Assembly: GCF_021462225.1 (NCBI RefSeq)
Contig: NC_061811.1
Location: 24,575,663-24,639,662, forward strand
From: Girardinichthys multiradiatus
Taxonomy: Eukaryota > Chordata > Actinopteri > Cyprinodontiformes > Goodeidae
Length of the DNA stretch: 64,000 nucleotides
Reading direction: 5' to 3'
In this document: positions 22,801 through 33,000 of the stretch, piece by piece
How positions within the stretch are numbered: the first letter of the stretch is position 1
Layout: each line of letters starts with the position of its first letter
Translations under genes and position numbers: made by a program
The notes under the pieces: model-generated
Databases searched by the model: none
What the model saw: the letters and a program-made list of their open reading frames with translations, nothing else
What the model was told of the DNA's origin: nothing

Positions 22801-22942
22801 CTAAATGTGCCATTTATTTATAGGTCATCGGTCACTTGTCTCCGTTCCTACCGTGCTCAGGTGTGGACTCGTCGGCCAAAACTGTCGCCAAACCAGAAAC
22901 AAGAAGGAGAGCTGGGAGGAAAATCCACAAACACTTCATCAT
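7472..22942 (-). CDS. pttg1ip: pituitary tumor-transforming gene 1 protein-interacting protein (PBF), complete
   Basis: Seven coding exons join in frame to 168 residues: 22852-22942, 22453-22505, 22062-22170, 14116-14218, 13398-13463, 8781-8827 and 7472-7509. All introns are GT-AG. The start is the first of two adjacent ATGs (22940-22942), followed by a signal peptide (MMKCLWIFLPALLLVSGL). A cysteine-rich PSI-like ectodomain contains CEECLRNVT, CLWC and DDARWGLCW. A single membrane segment spans about residues 89-110 (LIITLSVLGAVLIIAVLVC), with a CCCKC juxtamembrane cluster, then a charged Arg/Glu/Lys-rich tail ending NPYARFS. Known of the family: it binds PTTG1/securin and promotes its nuclear entry; human PTTG1IP is about 180 residues. 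No defect is seen. Introns 3 and 5 are long and filled with transposons. The teleost a/b paralogue is not resolved. Confidence 0.93.
7745..8745 (+). mobile_element. degenerate Tc1-like element in pttg1ip intron 6
   Basis: It starts with a Tc1-style terminus (CAGTACCGCCCATAATTAAT) after TA and runs in plus orientation. Remnants of transposase are readable, such as a CCACTGTTAAGTGCGGTGG stretch corresponding to the GGGSVMLW region near 8400. There are many stops and shifts. Its right side lies only about 35 bp from the donor of pttg1ip exon 6. Confidence 0.6.
9599..12398 (-). mobile_element. hAT transposon with TIRs and 8-bp target-site duplication
   Basis: The left end reads CAGGGGTCGGCAACCC and the right end is its near-perfect inverted complement (GGGTTGCCGACCCCCG). 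The flanking octamers are gactaaag (9591-9598) and gactaaac (12399-12406), seven of eight identical, as expected of hAT insertion. Subterminal sequence on both sides contains short GAGCC/GGCTC-rich motifs. The interior encodes transposase fragments on the minus strand. The total length of 2,800 bp is close to an autonomous size, but the ORF is broken. Confidence 0.9.
10557..12313 (-). pseudogene. hAT transposase (GTF2IRD2/ZBED-like), fragmented
   Basis: Three blocks can be read on the minus strand. 11996-12313 is the N-terminal part (SWTESFAFIANAEG, NKKSNVARHFQGRH), a BED/zinc-finger-like region. 11209-11674 is the central part (FHCILHQEALCAQ, NKVRWLSGGKVL), typical of hAT proteins related to GTF2IRD2. 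10557-11117 is the C-terminal part, which runs on to the stop. Two or more frameshifts separate the blocks, so no full transposase is made. The kinship rests on recognised motifs, not on a search. Confidence 0.75.
12850..13397. other. pttg1ip intron 5 remainder, nothing recognised
   Basis: Short open frames occur on the minus strand (12852-13260), but they have no recognisable domain and no matching splice pattern. They lie inside an intron of pttg1ip. Confidence 0.45.
13781..14035 (+). repeat. tRNA-derived SINE
   Basis: The head carries RNA polymerase III promoter boxes: a box-A-like TGGCTCAGTAGGAAGAG near 13790 and a box-B-like GGTTGTGGGTTTGACTCC near 13827-13845. The body and tail are typical of a common teleost SINE (GGGCAAGGCACTTAACC, AAAGCGCTATGAGTGGTC, GGCGCTATAAG). 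It sits in pttg1ip intron 4 between exons 4 and 5. Confidence 0.75.
14930..15620 (-). mobile_element. 5'-truncated LINE (L2/Rex1-like), reverse-transcriptase C-terminus
   Basis: A minus-strand frame from 15531 to 15013 (EYKYLGVHLDNRL, GQSRLYFLRKLRSFEVC, RYRRSYLPTAISIYN) is the C-terminal part of a non-LTR reverse transcriptase. An upstream piece (KMIVDFKRNMNRSN) continues in another frame to about 15610, so there is one frameshift. The 3' end is AT-rich with AATTAAATT-type short repeats near 14940-14975. Everything upstream of the RT thumb is missing, as usual for 5'-truncated copies. The clade is uncertain. Confidence 0.75.
15900..16850. mobile_element. degenerate Tc1-like relic
   Basis: Scattered Tc1-like stretches run from about 16340 to 16830 (AACCTGTCTGACAACATGAAGTAG, GGAGCAAACACATTTTCACAGCACTGTGG). 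The TIR-like right end is partly preserved. No usable ORF remains. Borders are approximate, and 15620-15900 shows nothing recognisable. Confidence 0.4.
17398..18966 (+). mobile_element. Tc1-like transposon with long TIRs and full-length ORF
   Basis: Long inverted repeats of about 200 bp start CAGGTCCTTCTCAAAATATT and are bounded by TA on both sides (17396-17397 and 18967-18968). The TIRs differ at a modest number of positions. The element is 1,569 bp and carries a single uninterrupted transposase ORF on the plus strand. It lies in intron 3 of pttg1ip, in the opposite orientation to the gene. Confidence 0.93.
17726..18688 (+). CDS. Tc1 transposase, full-length frame, second catalytic Asp replaced by Asn
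   Basis: The protein is 320 residues, the usual length for Tc1 transposases. Residues 1-110 hold the two helix-turn-helix DNA-binding subdomains with a basic KCGRKRC linker. The catalytic core has the first Asp in LFSDESKF (about 135-142) and the DD34E Glu in NPIENLW. At the second catalytic site the sequence is FQHNLAPAH where the family has Asp (GAC to AAC, around 18395); exactly 34 residues separate this Asn from the Glu. SPYLNP replaces the usual SPDLNP. The frame is open but the enzyme is predicted to be inactive. Confidence 0.92.
   Translation: MGKTANLTAVQKATIDTLKQEGKTQKDISERIGSSQSAVSRHLSGKSVGRKKCGRKRCTTRRGDRTLRKIVEKGRFQTLGDLRKQWTESGVETSRATVHRRVQEMGYRCRIPQTWATEKQHWTVSQWSKVLFSDESKFCMSFGNQGARVWRKTGKKEMPKCQKSSVKYPQSVMVWGAVSAAGVGPLCFIKGRVNAASCQEILEHFMLPSAEKLYGDEDFIFQHNLAPAHSAKTTGKWFTDHGITVLNWPANSPYLNPIENLWDIVKRTLRDSRPNTLDELKAAIKASWASIRPQQCHRLIASMPRRIEAVISAKGFPTKY
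19851..19889. repeat. (TG)n microsatellite
   Basis: An uninterrupted TG dinucleotide run of about 39 bp, inside pttg1ip intron 3. Confidence 0.95.
19890..20760. other. pttg1ip intron 3 remainder
   Basis: No exon, repeat or RNA gene is recognised. The region is AT-rich with short simple runs. Confidence 0.5.
20762..22030 (-). mobile_element. Tc1-like transposon, copy 2 (1,269 bp)
   Basis: Same family, orientation and length as the copy at 5477-6745, with the CAGGGGTTGGACAAT terminus on both sides and TA flanks (20760-20761, 22031-22032). Its right end is only about 31 bp from the donor of pttg1ip exon 3. The interior is nearly identical to copy 1 but carries a different disabling change. Confidence 0.92.
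20814..21844 (-). pseudogene. Tc1 transposase, copy 2, single frameshift
   Basis: The N-terminal half is open from 21844 to 21410 and the C-terminal half from 21449 to 20814. The two overlap in different frames because one base is missing near 21433-21437, in the CKERKSWAVDN region that is continuous in copy 1. Catalytic motifs LFSDEST, AVYQDDNAPIH and SPDLNIIEPLWG, and the natural C-terminus GPTPY, are all present. One indel is the only visible defect. Confidence 0.88.
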
Positions 22943-23165
22943 ACAGCCGCTTCAACGACACTGATTCTCCACAGTTTTCTTCTTCGTCAAAGCTTTATAT
23001 TTTAAAACCTGTGAGACACAGGAGAGGCCGAAAGTAGAAACGTTTTGCCAGCTCCTGGTAAACAGGAGAAACTCGAAACCGAAGTTACCGAGAAGGAAAC
23101 AACACTGCGACGCAACCCCGTGACGCAGCGCAGACAAAGGGAGGCGAGGGTGGAGTAGTTACTTC
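22943..23165 (-). promoter_or_regulatory. pttg1ip: pttg1ip 5' UTR and probable promoter
   Basis: The stretch just upstream of the pttg1ip ATG is richer in CpG than the surrounding repeats, notably around 23095-23150. It contains a CRE-like CGTGACGCAG on the plus strand and several GAAA-type motifs (around 23031-23045 and 23069-23085). A mariner-like element begins at 23172, which caps the region. Promoter function is inferred from position and composition only. Confidence 0.45.
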
Positions 23166-23171
23166 AAAATA

Positions 23172-24493
23172 CACTGCTCAAAAAAATAAAGGGAACACTC
23201 AAATAACACATCCTAGATCTGAATTAATGAAATATTCTCATTGAATACTTTGTTCTATACAAAGTTGAATGTGCTGACAACAAAATCACACAAAAATCAT
23301 CAATGGAACCAAGGCCTGGTTAATAAATTTGGAGGCCTGGATTTGGAGTCACACACAAAATTAAAGTGTAAAAACACACTACAGGCTGATCCAACTTTTA
23401 TGTAATGTCCTTAAAACAAGTCAAAATTAGGCTCAGTATTGTGTGTGGCCTCCATGTGCCTGTATGACCTCTCTACAACACCTGGGCATGCTCCTGATGA
23501 GACGGTGGATGGTCTCCTGAGGGATCTCCTCCCAGACCTGGACTAAAGCATCCGCCAACTCCTGGACAGTCTGTGGTGCAACGTGACGTTGGTGGATGGA
23601 GCGAGACATGATGTCCCAGATGTGACACACTCCAGCCACATGAGGTCTAGCATTGTCCTGCATTAGGAGGAACCCAGGGACAACCGCACCCGCATATGGT
23701 CTCACAAGGGATCTGAGGATCTCATCTCGGTACCTAATGGCAGTCAGGCTACTTCTGGCGGCCCTCCAAAGAAATGCCGCCCCACACCATTACTGACCCA
23801 CTGCTAAACCGGTCATGCTGAAGGACGTTGCAGGCAGCAGATCACTTTCCACGGTGTCTCCAGACTCTGTCACGTCTGTCACATGTGCTCAATGTGAACC
23901 TGCTTTCATCTGTGAAGAGCACAGGGCACCAGTGGCAAATTTGCCAATCCTGGTGTTCTCTGGCAAATGCCAAGCGTCCTGCACGGTGTTGGGCTGTGAG
24001 CACAACCCCCATTTGTGGACGTCGGGCCCTCATGCCATCCTCTTGGAGTCGGTTTCTAACCGTTTGTGCAGACACATGCACATTTGTGGCCTGCTGGAGG
24101 TCATCTTGCAGGGCTCTGGCAGTGCTCCTCCTGTACCTCCTTGCACAAAGGTGGAGGTAGTGGTCCTGCTGCTGGGTTGTTGCCCTCCTACGGCCTCCTC
24201 CACGTCTCCTGGTATACTGGCCTGTCTCCTGGTAGCGCCTCCGGGCTCTGGACACTACGCTGACAGACGCAGCAAACCTTCTTGCCACAGCTCGCATTGA
24301 TGTTTCATCCTGGATGAGCTGCACTACCTGAGCCACTTGTATGGGTTGTAGAGTCCATCTCATGCTACCACGAGTGTGAAAGCACCACCAACATTCAAAA
24401 GTGACCAAAACATCAGCCAGAAAACATAGGTACTGAGAAGTGGTCTGTGGTCCCCACCTGCAGAACCACTCCTTTATTGAGTGTGTCTTGTCA
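23172..24493 (-). mobile_element. truncated IS630/Tc1-mariner-type element
   Basis: The left end is the common teleost terminus CACTGCTCAAAAAAATAAAG after TA (23170-23171). The matching right terminus is absent: similarity stops near 24493 and unrelated DNA follows. The transposase on the minus strand has the N-terminal DNA-binding part (24315-23842, [18 protein letters not shown], then VLFTDESRF with the first Asp) and a C-terminal part (23705-23433, LLMQDNARPH with the second Asp). The segment that normally carries WPARSPDLNPIE is missing at about 23625, so the catalytic Glu is gone. Confidence 0.8.
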
Positions 24494-24579
24494 TTCCCCT
24501 TTCCTCTGATTCCTCTAAACAAAATCCAATACCATCATCTTGAGAAGTCATTTAATTAGAAATTAAACTCCACTGGTGT

Positions 24580-25880
24580 GTAATTTAGTCTCAGCATAAC
24601 ATCAAATGTTCTGTGAAGCCCTCAGAGCTTTGTTAGAGGAAATTAGTGAACAAACAGCTTCATGAAGACCAAGAAACACAGCAGACAGGTCAGAGAGAAA
24701 GTTGTGGAGAAGTTTAAACCAGGGTTAAGGTATAAAATGATACTCCCAACTGCTGAACAATGTTTGGGCTGCATGGTGGCGCAGTTGATAACATTGTTGT
24801 CTTGCAGCAAGACGCTCATGGTTTTAATCCCGGCCTGGGGTCTTTCTGCAATGATTTTTCATCTTCTCCCTGTTCCAGGTTCTCTGTGTTGCCTTGTAAG
24901 GGACTGGTGATCTGTTCAGTGTGTGACCTGTCTCAAGGACAAGAAGGTATAGATGATAGAAAGAGTCTGGAATAATTGTGAACATACCATAACCGCCCAC
25001 CTCATCCGACAGGCTGAGCAAGGAGAGGAGTAATCAGAGAAGCAGCGATGAAGCCCATGGTAACTCTGGAAGAGCTGCAGAGATTCACAGCTCAGATTGT
25101 AGAATCTGTCTTAATGGAGGAGTGCAAGAGGAAAGCCTTTTTTGAAAGCAAGCCATCTAGTTTGCAGTTCACCACAAGCCATGTAGGAAATACAGCAACC
25201 ATGTGAAAAAGGTGATCAAGTCTGATTAAAACAAACTGAAACTTTTTAGGTTTATGGTGGTGTCAGCATCATGCTGTGGATGCTTTGCTTCAGCAGGGAA
25301 AAGGCAGCCAGTCAGAGCTGATGAGACGGTTGGAGGAAGCTAAAAGCAGGGGAAAGCTGAACACTTGTTAGAGGCTGCAAAATACTTCACACTGGTCTGA
25401 AAGTCCACCTTCCAGCAAAAAAAAAAAATGACCCTAAACATACGAGCAGAGCAACAATAAAATGATTCAGATCAGAGTTATTCATGTTTTAAAATGGCCC
25501 AGTCAAAGTCCAGACCTAAGTCCAATTGAGAATCTGATCTGATCGAGTCTTTGCCATTTTGCAAAGAAGAATAGCAAACATTTCAGTTTATAGCTTTGCA
25601 AAACTGGTAGAGACATACCCCCAAACACTTGCAGCTGTAAATAAAGCGCAAGGTTCTGCTACAATGTATTGACTCGAGGGGGCTGAGTACAAATGGATAC
25701 TACACTTTTCAGATTTGTTTTGTTAAAAAGGTTGAAAACCAGGTACAGTACTATGTTCTTCCTTTTCACAACAATGTACAACTTTGTGTTGGTCTATAGC
25801 TTAAAATCCCAATAGAGTACACTGAGGTTTGTGGTTAAAATTTGTCAAAGGATAAAATAACTATGAGGTATAAATACTTG
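24580..25880 (+). mobile_element. Tc1-like relic carrying a SINE-like insertion
   Basis: A degenerate plus-strand Tc1 relic (ATGAAGACCAAGAAACACAG, then a TCAGCATCATGCTGTGGATG remnant near 25262, then AGTCAAAGTCCAGACCTAAG near 25502). Another repeat interrupts it at about 24765-24960, with a GGTGGCGCAGTTGATAAC head and a GGGACTGGTGATCTGTTC body, resembling a common teleost repeat that begins GGTGGCGCAGT. Confidence 0.6.
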
Positions 25881-27740
25881 TGCAATGCAGTATATAAGAG
25901 CTTTGAGTTTAAACCACAACACAAATTGCTGCAGTTTCTATCTGGATAAGGCTGTTCTACAAGGTTACAGTATGAGATGTTCTAATACTGTACTTGACAC
26001 TTCATAGTTTGTTTAATCTGGAGAAAGTGAAAACAATCAGAAACTTCTGTCTTTTTCTTATCTATAAAGTGCACAAATGAGACATTAACAGATCAGACAG
26101 TTTCCAATAATTTATTAAAGCATAATTTTGTAAAGCCATTTACAAATAAAAAAGAGACGACACACACAGCTCTCTCTTTCTCATTTTTTTTCCAACAAGC
26201 ACAATGATTCACTATGTAGTGATGATAACAGGCAGAACAGGATGACGGGCTCGGCTTTGGCCGCCTGCGGCTGATAACAGGAGCCCTTGTGATGAAGTTG
26301 GCCTTGAAGACAAATTTGTGATCAGATATTGTAGACTTTTAATTTCAATTCCCTTTTTTGCACCAGCCGATCAAGTTTCAGCAGCTGCAGGGTGAGTTTC
26401 TCACACTTTATCAGTAATATCAGCAACAGATCCCCTCCAGGTTGCTCCAAAATTATGGCTTATGAAATGAAATTATCATACTTCTCCGTATAGTTTAGCC
26501 CGAGTCACGTGAAACTAGTGAGAAGATTCTGATTTTTATTGTATTTGATGGTTTGAGGAGTCTTTTCCAGGTAATTTTAAACCCACAGTTAAAACTGAAC
26601 ATGTAATGGATATTCTTTAGCTTATTGAGTGTTTATTATATTACTTCCTCATCAAAACTGCATGAAAATCTTTGTGGGTGTTCCAACTGGAAACGATTAG
26701 AAGCCTTGAATTTCCAATGTTAGTATTTTTTTTATTGTCGCAATACTATACAGTTTGACTTTTAAGCAACAAATATGTCCAATTTCTTCATCTTCTCTGA
26801 AATATCTTGCTTGAAAAGCCCAAAATTAATGTAGCTGAAGTTAAAACTCCACAGAAAATCAGTTAGAATGCAAGCTGAACTAAATGCACCAAAGAGTTGG
26901 ACCATTTTTTAAACAATAATAGAAATCTCTTTGATGTGCGTGATATAGGTCTCTGGAGGTAATACATGTTAGCAATGCTGCCATCTAACTGCAGTGCACT
27001 TAATGATTAGACAGATCCGTACCACAACTTCTTAAAATGTCGTCAACAAGTTTCTCTCATCTGTTCCTCTCAGTGGTGGTTCATGTATAAAAAGCAACCT
27101 AAGCAAGCCCCTCCTTCTGCCACCGTCAAACCAATAGATAGTCATGTAAAACTGGTACATGTAAATCCTGCCCCCCATTTGTTTTGGTGCCCTGGGTAAC
27201 AGTCCAAATAACCCATATCAATAACCCAGGATGTTTTCAGTTCCCTCCAAACAAACATTACAATACATACAATACATAGAGTGATAAATAAGCTCCATAC
27301 CCTCCCTTTGAAACCCATGCTTTTTCTTCACTCAAACTCACAATTACAACACCATTCCTTGCAAAAAGTGGTCATATAAATACATCTCATTTTCAAAAAA
27401 TACAGTCAGTACAACAGCTTCTCGTTCTTATTTCCATTTCCATTATATGCTCCCCCACACAGCAGCAATCCAGATTTCACATTTAAGGACATATAATATA
27501 GAGGGCTTATACAATAGTAATATAATATTGACAATAAATTGTTAAGTTGAAAGGTTTATAACCAGGCTGGAAACACAAACAGGAGCTTGTACACATGCAT
27601 TTCAGTAACTTAGAAGATGAGTAAAGAGTTAAATTAGTTGAGTAATTAATTTAATAGGTGAAAATCACGTCTAATGACATATTTCAAGTGTTTATTTCTG
27701 CTCAGTTTGATGGCTTAAAATTCAGTTTCTTAGAAAATCT
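25880..27740. other. intergenic DNA, nothing recognised
   Basis: AT-rich sequence with no exon-like frame on either strand, no splice-paired open stretch and no repeat that I can name. It lies between the 3' side of myo10 and the 5' side of pttg1ip. Confidence 0.5.
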
Positions 27741-28625
27741 AAATATTACACTAGAGCAATAAAACATTATTTTTAAGGCAGAAATGTTATGGGATGTCCT
27801 ACACTGTCATAGGGAGCTTTGTGATAATCCACAAAGGAGCATTGTTAAAGAAGTTGGCTGTTCACAAAGTGCTGGGTCCAAGAATATTAATGAAAGGTGG
27901 AGTGAAAGAAAAAAAATGTGCGTTAGCAACAGTGATAATTTGAATGGAATGTAAAGCAGAGCCCATTAAAGAGTTTAGGAGAGATTCACAATATGTCTAC
28001 TGCAGCTGGAGTCAATGCTTTAAGATCCATTGCACACAGGCGTATCCAGGACATTGGATACAACTGCTGTGTTAAGCCACTCCTGAAACAAGGTTGTCAG
28101 CAATGTCTTACCTGGGTTGAGGAGAAAAAGAATTGGACTATTGCTCATTAGTCCGGTGTCTATTTTGTGGTGCACTTCATTTGGTAATCCAGATCCCAGA
28201 GTGTAGAAAAATTTAAGAAGCACATAATCCAAACTGCTTGAGGTCCAATGTGAAGTTTCCACAAAGTCCAAAGTCAGGGCAGGAGTCTTGCAGGAACTTT
28301 AAGACCACTTCCTGCTTCCCCCTGTTAACAAGCCTTAAGAAGATGCTAATTTCATTTTCCAGGAGAATTTGGCACCTTCCTCCCCTGCTAAAAGTACCAA
28401 TACCTGGTTTAGCGACTATGGTTTTACTGTGCTTGGTTGGCTGGCAAACTGGCCTGAACCCCACAGAGAAGCTATGGAGTATTGATGAGAGGAAGGAGAG
28501 AGACACCAGACTAAACAATGCAGACAAGCTAAAGGCTGCTGTTAAAGCAACCTGGGGTTCCTAAACACCTCAACAGAGCCACAGACTGATCAACTCCATG
28601 CCACGCTGCACTGATTTTATGTAAT
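27740..28625 (+). mobile_element. degenerate Tc1-like relic
   Basis: Plus-strand transposase remnants resemble the element at 17398: CACAAAGTGCTGGGTCCAAG (SQSAVSK region) near 27855, a NPTEKLW piece near 28460, and DKLKAAVKATWGS followed by HRLINSMPR near 28600. Stops and shifts are numerous. Confidence 0.65.
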
Positions 28626-28639
28626 ATTCAACTTTTGAG

Positions 28640-30057
28640 AGAAACAGAATTTTCTGGATTTTCTTAGTCGTAAACAATAGCAAAAGCTTGAAACAAATAT
28701 GAATCTATTTTTTTTATTATATTCTAGTGTACTGATACATGTGCCCCGAATTTCCTCCATAAACAAAAAAAAATTATGATTAACCAAACATGGCTATACA
28801 GTATTTTATGGCTCAAGGTAAAGTGGGACTGTGACTCCTGCAAACAATGACAATGGTAAACTTGTCAATGACTATGAAGACATGACCTTGATAGCAGCCA
28901 GCGGCAATAACCCGGTTTCTGCTTGTTTTTACTTTTCAGTGAGTCACAATAATGTCACAGCCAGTGCATGCTGCACAACATTGCCATCAAAATCCTCAGA
29001 CGTACTGTGTCCATTATAACACTAATCTGCTGCATGTATTTTACATAACAGGTGTCACATTGTGTTTGGTATGGCATCTATAGGATTTACAGTGCAGTAG
29101 TCACCCAAAAAAAGAAATCAAAAACACTTTTCAACATGTGTGTGATTCATAGAAAATGATACATCTGTTTAGTTTATGTGTACATATTTGTGACTATACA
29201 GATTTATGCAGGATGTGTTATATCTTCACATAAATAGATATTAGTCCTTCAAGGTTGTTCAAGCTTGTTCTGTGGAAAGGTTTCCACAAAACAACCTTGG
29301 ATCTCTTCATAAAACTCAGAACCACTTGCTGTTGCTGTATTTTGCTTGTGGCCACATGGTGGCACTAACAAGTGAGCATGTGAACACAATATGGGGCACG
29401 GATGCCCAAATCTCCGCAAATAATAATTATTATTCAGTACTTTTACTGAAAAGCATTGACGTTAAAGATAAACGCCTGGAAACGACATCAAAAAAGCAAG
29501 CAAGACAAAGAGTAAAACCTTACAACCTAATGGCAACAGAAATAAGATGCCATAAGAATAAAGAAACATGACGTGAAAGAGAGAGATCAAAAATCAGAGG
29601 AATGAGAGGCAAACAAAGATAAAGTGTGGCAGTGCGCAGAGGACGCAGAAGCCAACTGAAGACTGGGTGGCCAAATTGTGCTTGTTATTATTTTCTTTTC
29701 TCTTTTTTTGCCTGAAAATGGAAAAATGGGGAGCAGTTTGTGGTGTGCTTGAACTTCTACATACATTACAACAGCAGGGGGTGTGTGTATATTCCAGGTG
29801 AAAGTCAAATCTACTGATTTATTTTTTTCTGCCATGCTCTTTTTAATTCCAAGTAGAACTCAGACTAGAAGTGTTTGCATTTGGCTTCATTTTCCATATG
29901 TTCAAAATTCGCTTTTGACAGCTATTTATTTAAACTGACCCAACCTGTTGGATACGCTGGCTGCTGCAACTGCCGTCATCAGGAGCAAAACACTAACATG
30001 GCAGTTGAAGGAGCCCATTGCTGCTGAATGGATGAACTGAGGACCACAGTTTGGTGA
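28640..30057 (-). other. myo10: myo10 3' UTR and downstream flank
   Basis: Directly after the myo10 stop (30058-30060) on the minus strand, a reverse-strand AATAAA occurs at 29925-29930, about 130 nt downstream, and another at 29818-29823. Either could be the polyadenylation signal. Nothing else is recognised; small open frames near 29272-29835 look like chance. Confidence 0.4.
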
Positions 30058-33000
30058 TCACCTGACCCAGGAACTAGCCACGCTGGTCACAGACATGATG
30101 CTACAACGTTTCTTCACCACCATGTTGATGTAGGCCTTCATGATCTTGGTGATCTCCCCAACCTAGAGAGGAAACACACATGATTTGGGCTGTGTATGTT
30201 CAGAATAGGGTCTGACATTGTCCTACTGGTTTTTGATATGGACGATGAGGCGTTCTGCCAGGGCAACACAGCCTAAGGGGCGCCACAAGGGGAAAAAATG
30301 TCCAGTTGCATTCCATATTAGTTTTGTAAGGCTTGTCTGCATGTTCAATCATGAAACATCTATCTGTCTGTCTATCATTTTCTCTAAGGAGTCTAAACTA
30401 TTTTAATCAACAATCTTAAAAACTTAAATATTTAGACTGATCAGGCCTCTGCTGGTTAATTCTGTTTATCTTAGCTATTCTAAGTATATTTTTTGAAGTA
30501 TATATTTTTGGTTTCAATGTTTCTAATAAGTTACTTTGCATGGCAGAAGGAGGGCTACAGTTTAAATATATATGAATCAATAGTACATTCACAAATCTGC
30601 AATGCAACTGGTACCAATGCTACCACATGTTTTGGGTTTAGCAGAGTCTGCATTTTTTTTTCACTTCTAATATTTGATGTGTGGATACCCACAATTATTT
30701 TACCAAACTATCTTGAATTATGACGTTACCTGATGCTTATCATTATACATCAATAAATTTGGTAATTTAACAATTCTTCATAACAACAGATCCCAAATTC
30801 AATAAAACAACACATGCAAGTACCTCTAAAGAAACTTATGTCCAAACTGGAAAATGCTCAAAAGCAGCTAAAAGCATCCGAATTAAACTTAAGCATGTTT
30901 AGTTGGAGGCCCAACAGGAATAGTAGAGGCAGTTAAACCAAGAAATCTCACCTGAGGAGTCTCGAAGTACATTTCCCTCTCATCCACAATGATCTTATAG
31001 GTGCAGGGTTGTGAAGCTCCAAAGAAGGTGATGTGCTCATACTGGAAGGTCTCCAGTGGTTTCGGTTCACCTCGCTTATACACAGAAACATTGTCAGCAC
31101 TCACACCCATCCACAGATCATGAGGAAAACCGCCTTCCTTACACTGTCAGAAGAAGACATTTTTATTTATTTATTATCATCATCATGTCCACAAAATCCA
31201 TCCTTATTTTATCTTTTCTCACCTCTACATCAAAGAGAGTGGAGCCATATCCAGGCCACTCCTTGATTATGCTCATGTACTTCAGCATGGCCTGGTGCTG
31301 TGGGATGCCTTGCAGACGGGCCCACTTCTCCAGTATGCTGGTGCGTGTTGCAGAGGTCTCCTCCTTCACCCACATCTCCAGCCTCTGCTCCCCTTCCACC
31401 TGAAACAACACACAAATCTCTGTCAAGCTGTCAAACAGTCAGCAAACCAGTGTGGCTGGCAGGAAAGAGGACTGAGAACTCAGGAGACTGCAGACAGTGA
31501 GGCCTGCACCTAAACATTATACAGTTTTGAAGGACTTTATCCTTCATTTATCTTTTCTGCATATATCTAGACAAAACATTTGGTACAATCGAACATTTTA
31601 TAGGGTAAAAAATGTTTTATTTTTTTTACCACAGGTGGGAGAAATACATGTTCCCCTTATGTTAATACTTTGTAGAACCCTGTTTTTGCCAATAGGACAG
31701 CACATATCCTTCTTATAAAACATTTGACGTGGTGGAAGCATACAGAGAGCAGGATATTTGACCATTCCTCTCTGCCAAATACCTCTGGATCGTTCAGAGT
31801 CCCGGGTCCTCCTGGCATTCCTCTCTGGCAAACCATTCCTGAGCTGATTGGGTCATATTTGGATCATCATCCAATTGAAAGATCCACAAATGACCCATTT
31901 TCAGATGACTGGTCGAGTCCACCGGATTTCTATACAAAACCTCTCAGTATTTCAAAGAGGTCATGATAACAAGCACTCTAATGAGGTTGCCAGGGTCTAT
32001 GGAAGAGAAACAGGCCCACAGGATGACAGATCCTGCAGCAAACTTGACAGTGGGCATGAGATGCTTTTCCACATATTCATCCTTTGTTTCAAGCCAACAC
32101 ACTTGTAATAACGGCTTACTACCTAAGAATTCCAAGAAAAAGTAAAGCATAAATTGGAAGAAAATGCTCAACTTACATTATTTTAAAGGGATTGTCAGGA
32201 GTACCAATAATTATGAAACAGGGATTTTGTAAAAAACTGTTATTTTGTATAAGATGTTTTTCCTGGGTCAATAAGTGTTCTCTAGTTAAAGAAAAAGATT
32301 GTGGTCCTGCAATACAAGACAAATTTACAAGGTAACTTACAAATGTGGCCGGCACTGTGAGATGCTTTAGGAAAGGTAGTTGGGTCCTGAAGGTCACATG
32401 TGTTGTTGCCACCTGTTAGATGTTTACTTAACTGAAAAACAGAATCTTTGTAATTTACATGTTTCTGAGTGTGAAACAGCCTCAACAGGAAAGTCAAGGT
32501 TTCATTGTAAGTATTACATAAATTATACTTATGGTGACTACCAACTGTATGCTTAGTGTTTGTTTTTTTTCTGTTTTTTCTCCCTGACAAGCGTTTCCCA
32601 CTATTTGGTAGACTAGTCTATTTTTCCTTTCCATTTGCTGAAATGTTTTGAAAACAAGTCTTGATGCCTTGTAGTGGAGCAGGATTACCATAATCTGGAT
32701 GACAAATAATCTAAAAAGACAAGAGCCACAACTAATTTGCACATTTGAAATTATTTTAAATAGTGTAAACATTTTTTCCTTATTGTTAATGGAAATCAAG
32801 GATCAGAGAGTCATACCTTCTGCTTCTTCAGAGAACCCGTTTTGCTCTTCCTCAAGGAAGAATCCCTGAAGGTTGGAGTCTTTCGTTTCTCAGTGCTGGA
32901 CCCGGTCCCGCCCTGACCTCCAATAGTGCCGATCACATCTCCGATTCCTCCACTGCCTCTCGATCCGCCCGCAGCACCTACTCCCGGTTTGGTGGATTGC

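Noticed and set aside
23815..24300. Plus-strand frame of 161 residues
   Set aside because: Shadow of the mariner-type transposase on the minus strand, which carries the catalytic motifs.
29272..29571. Plus-strand frame of 99 residues
   Set aside because: No recognisable features; lies in the presumed myo10 downstream flank and looks like chance.
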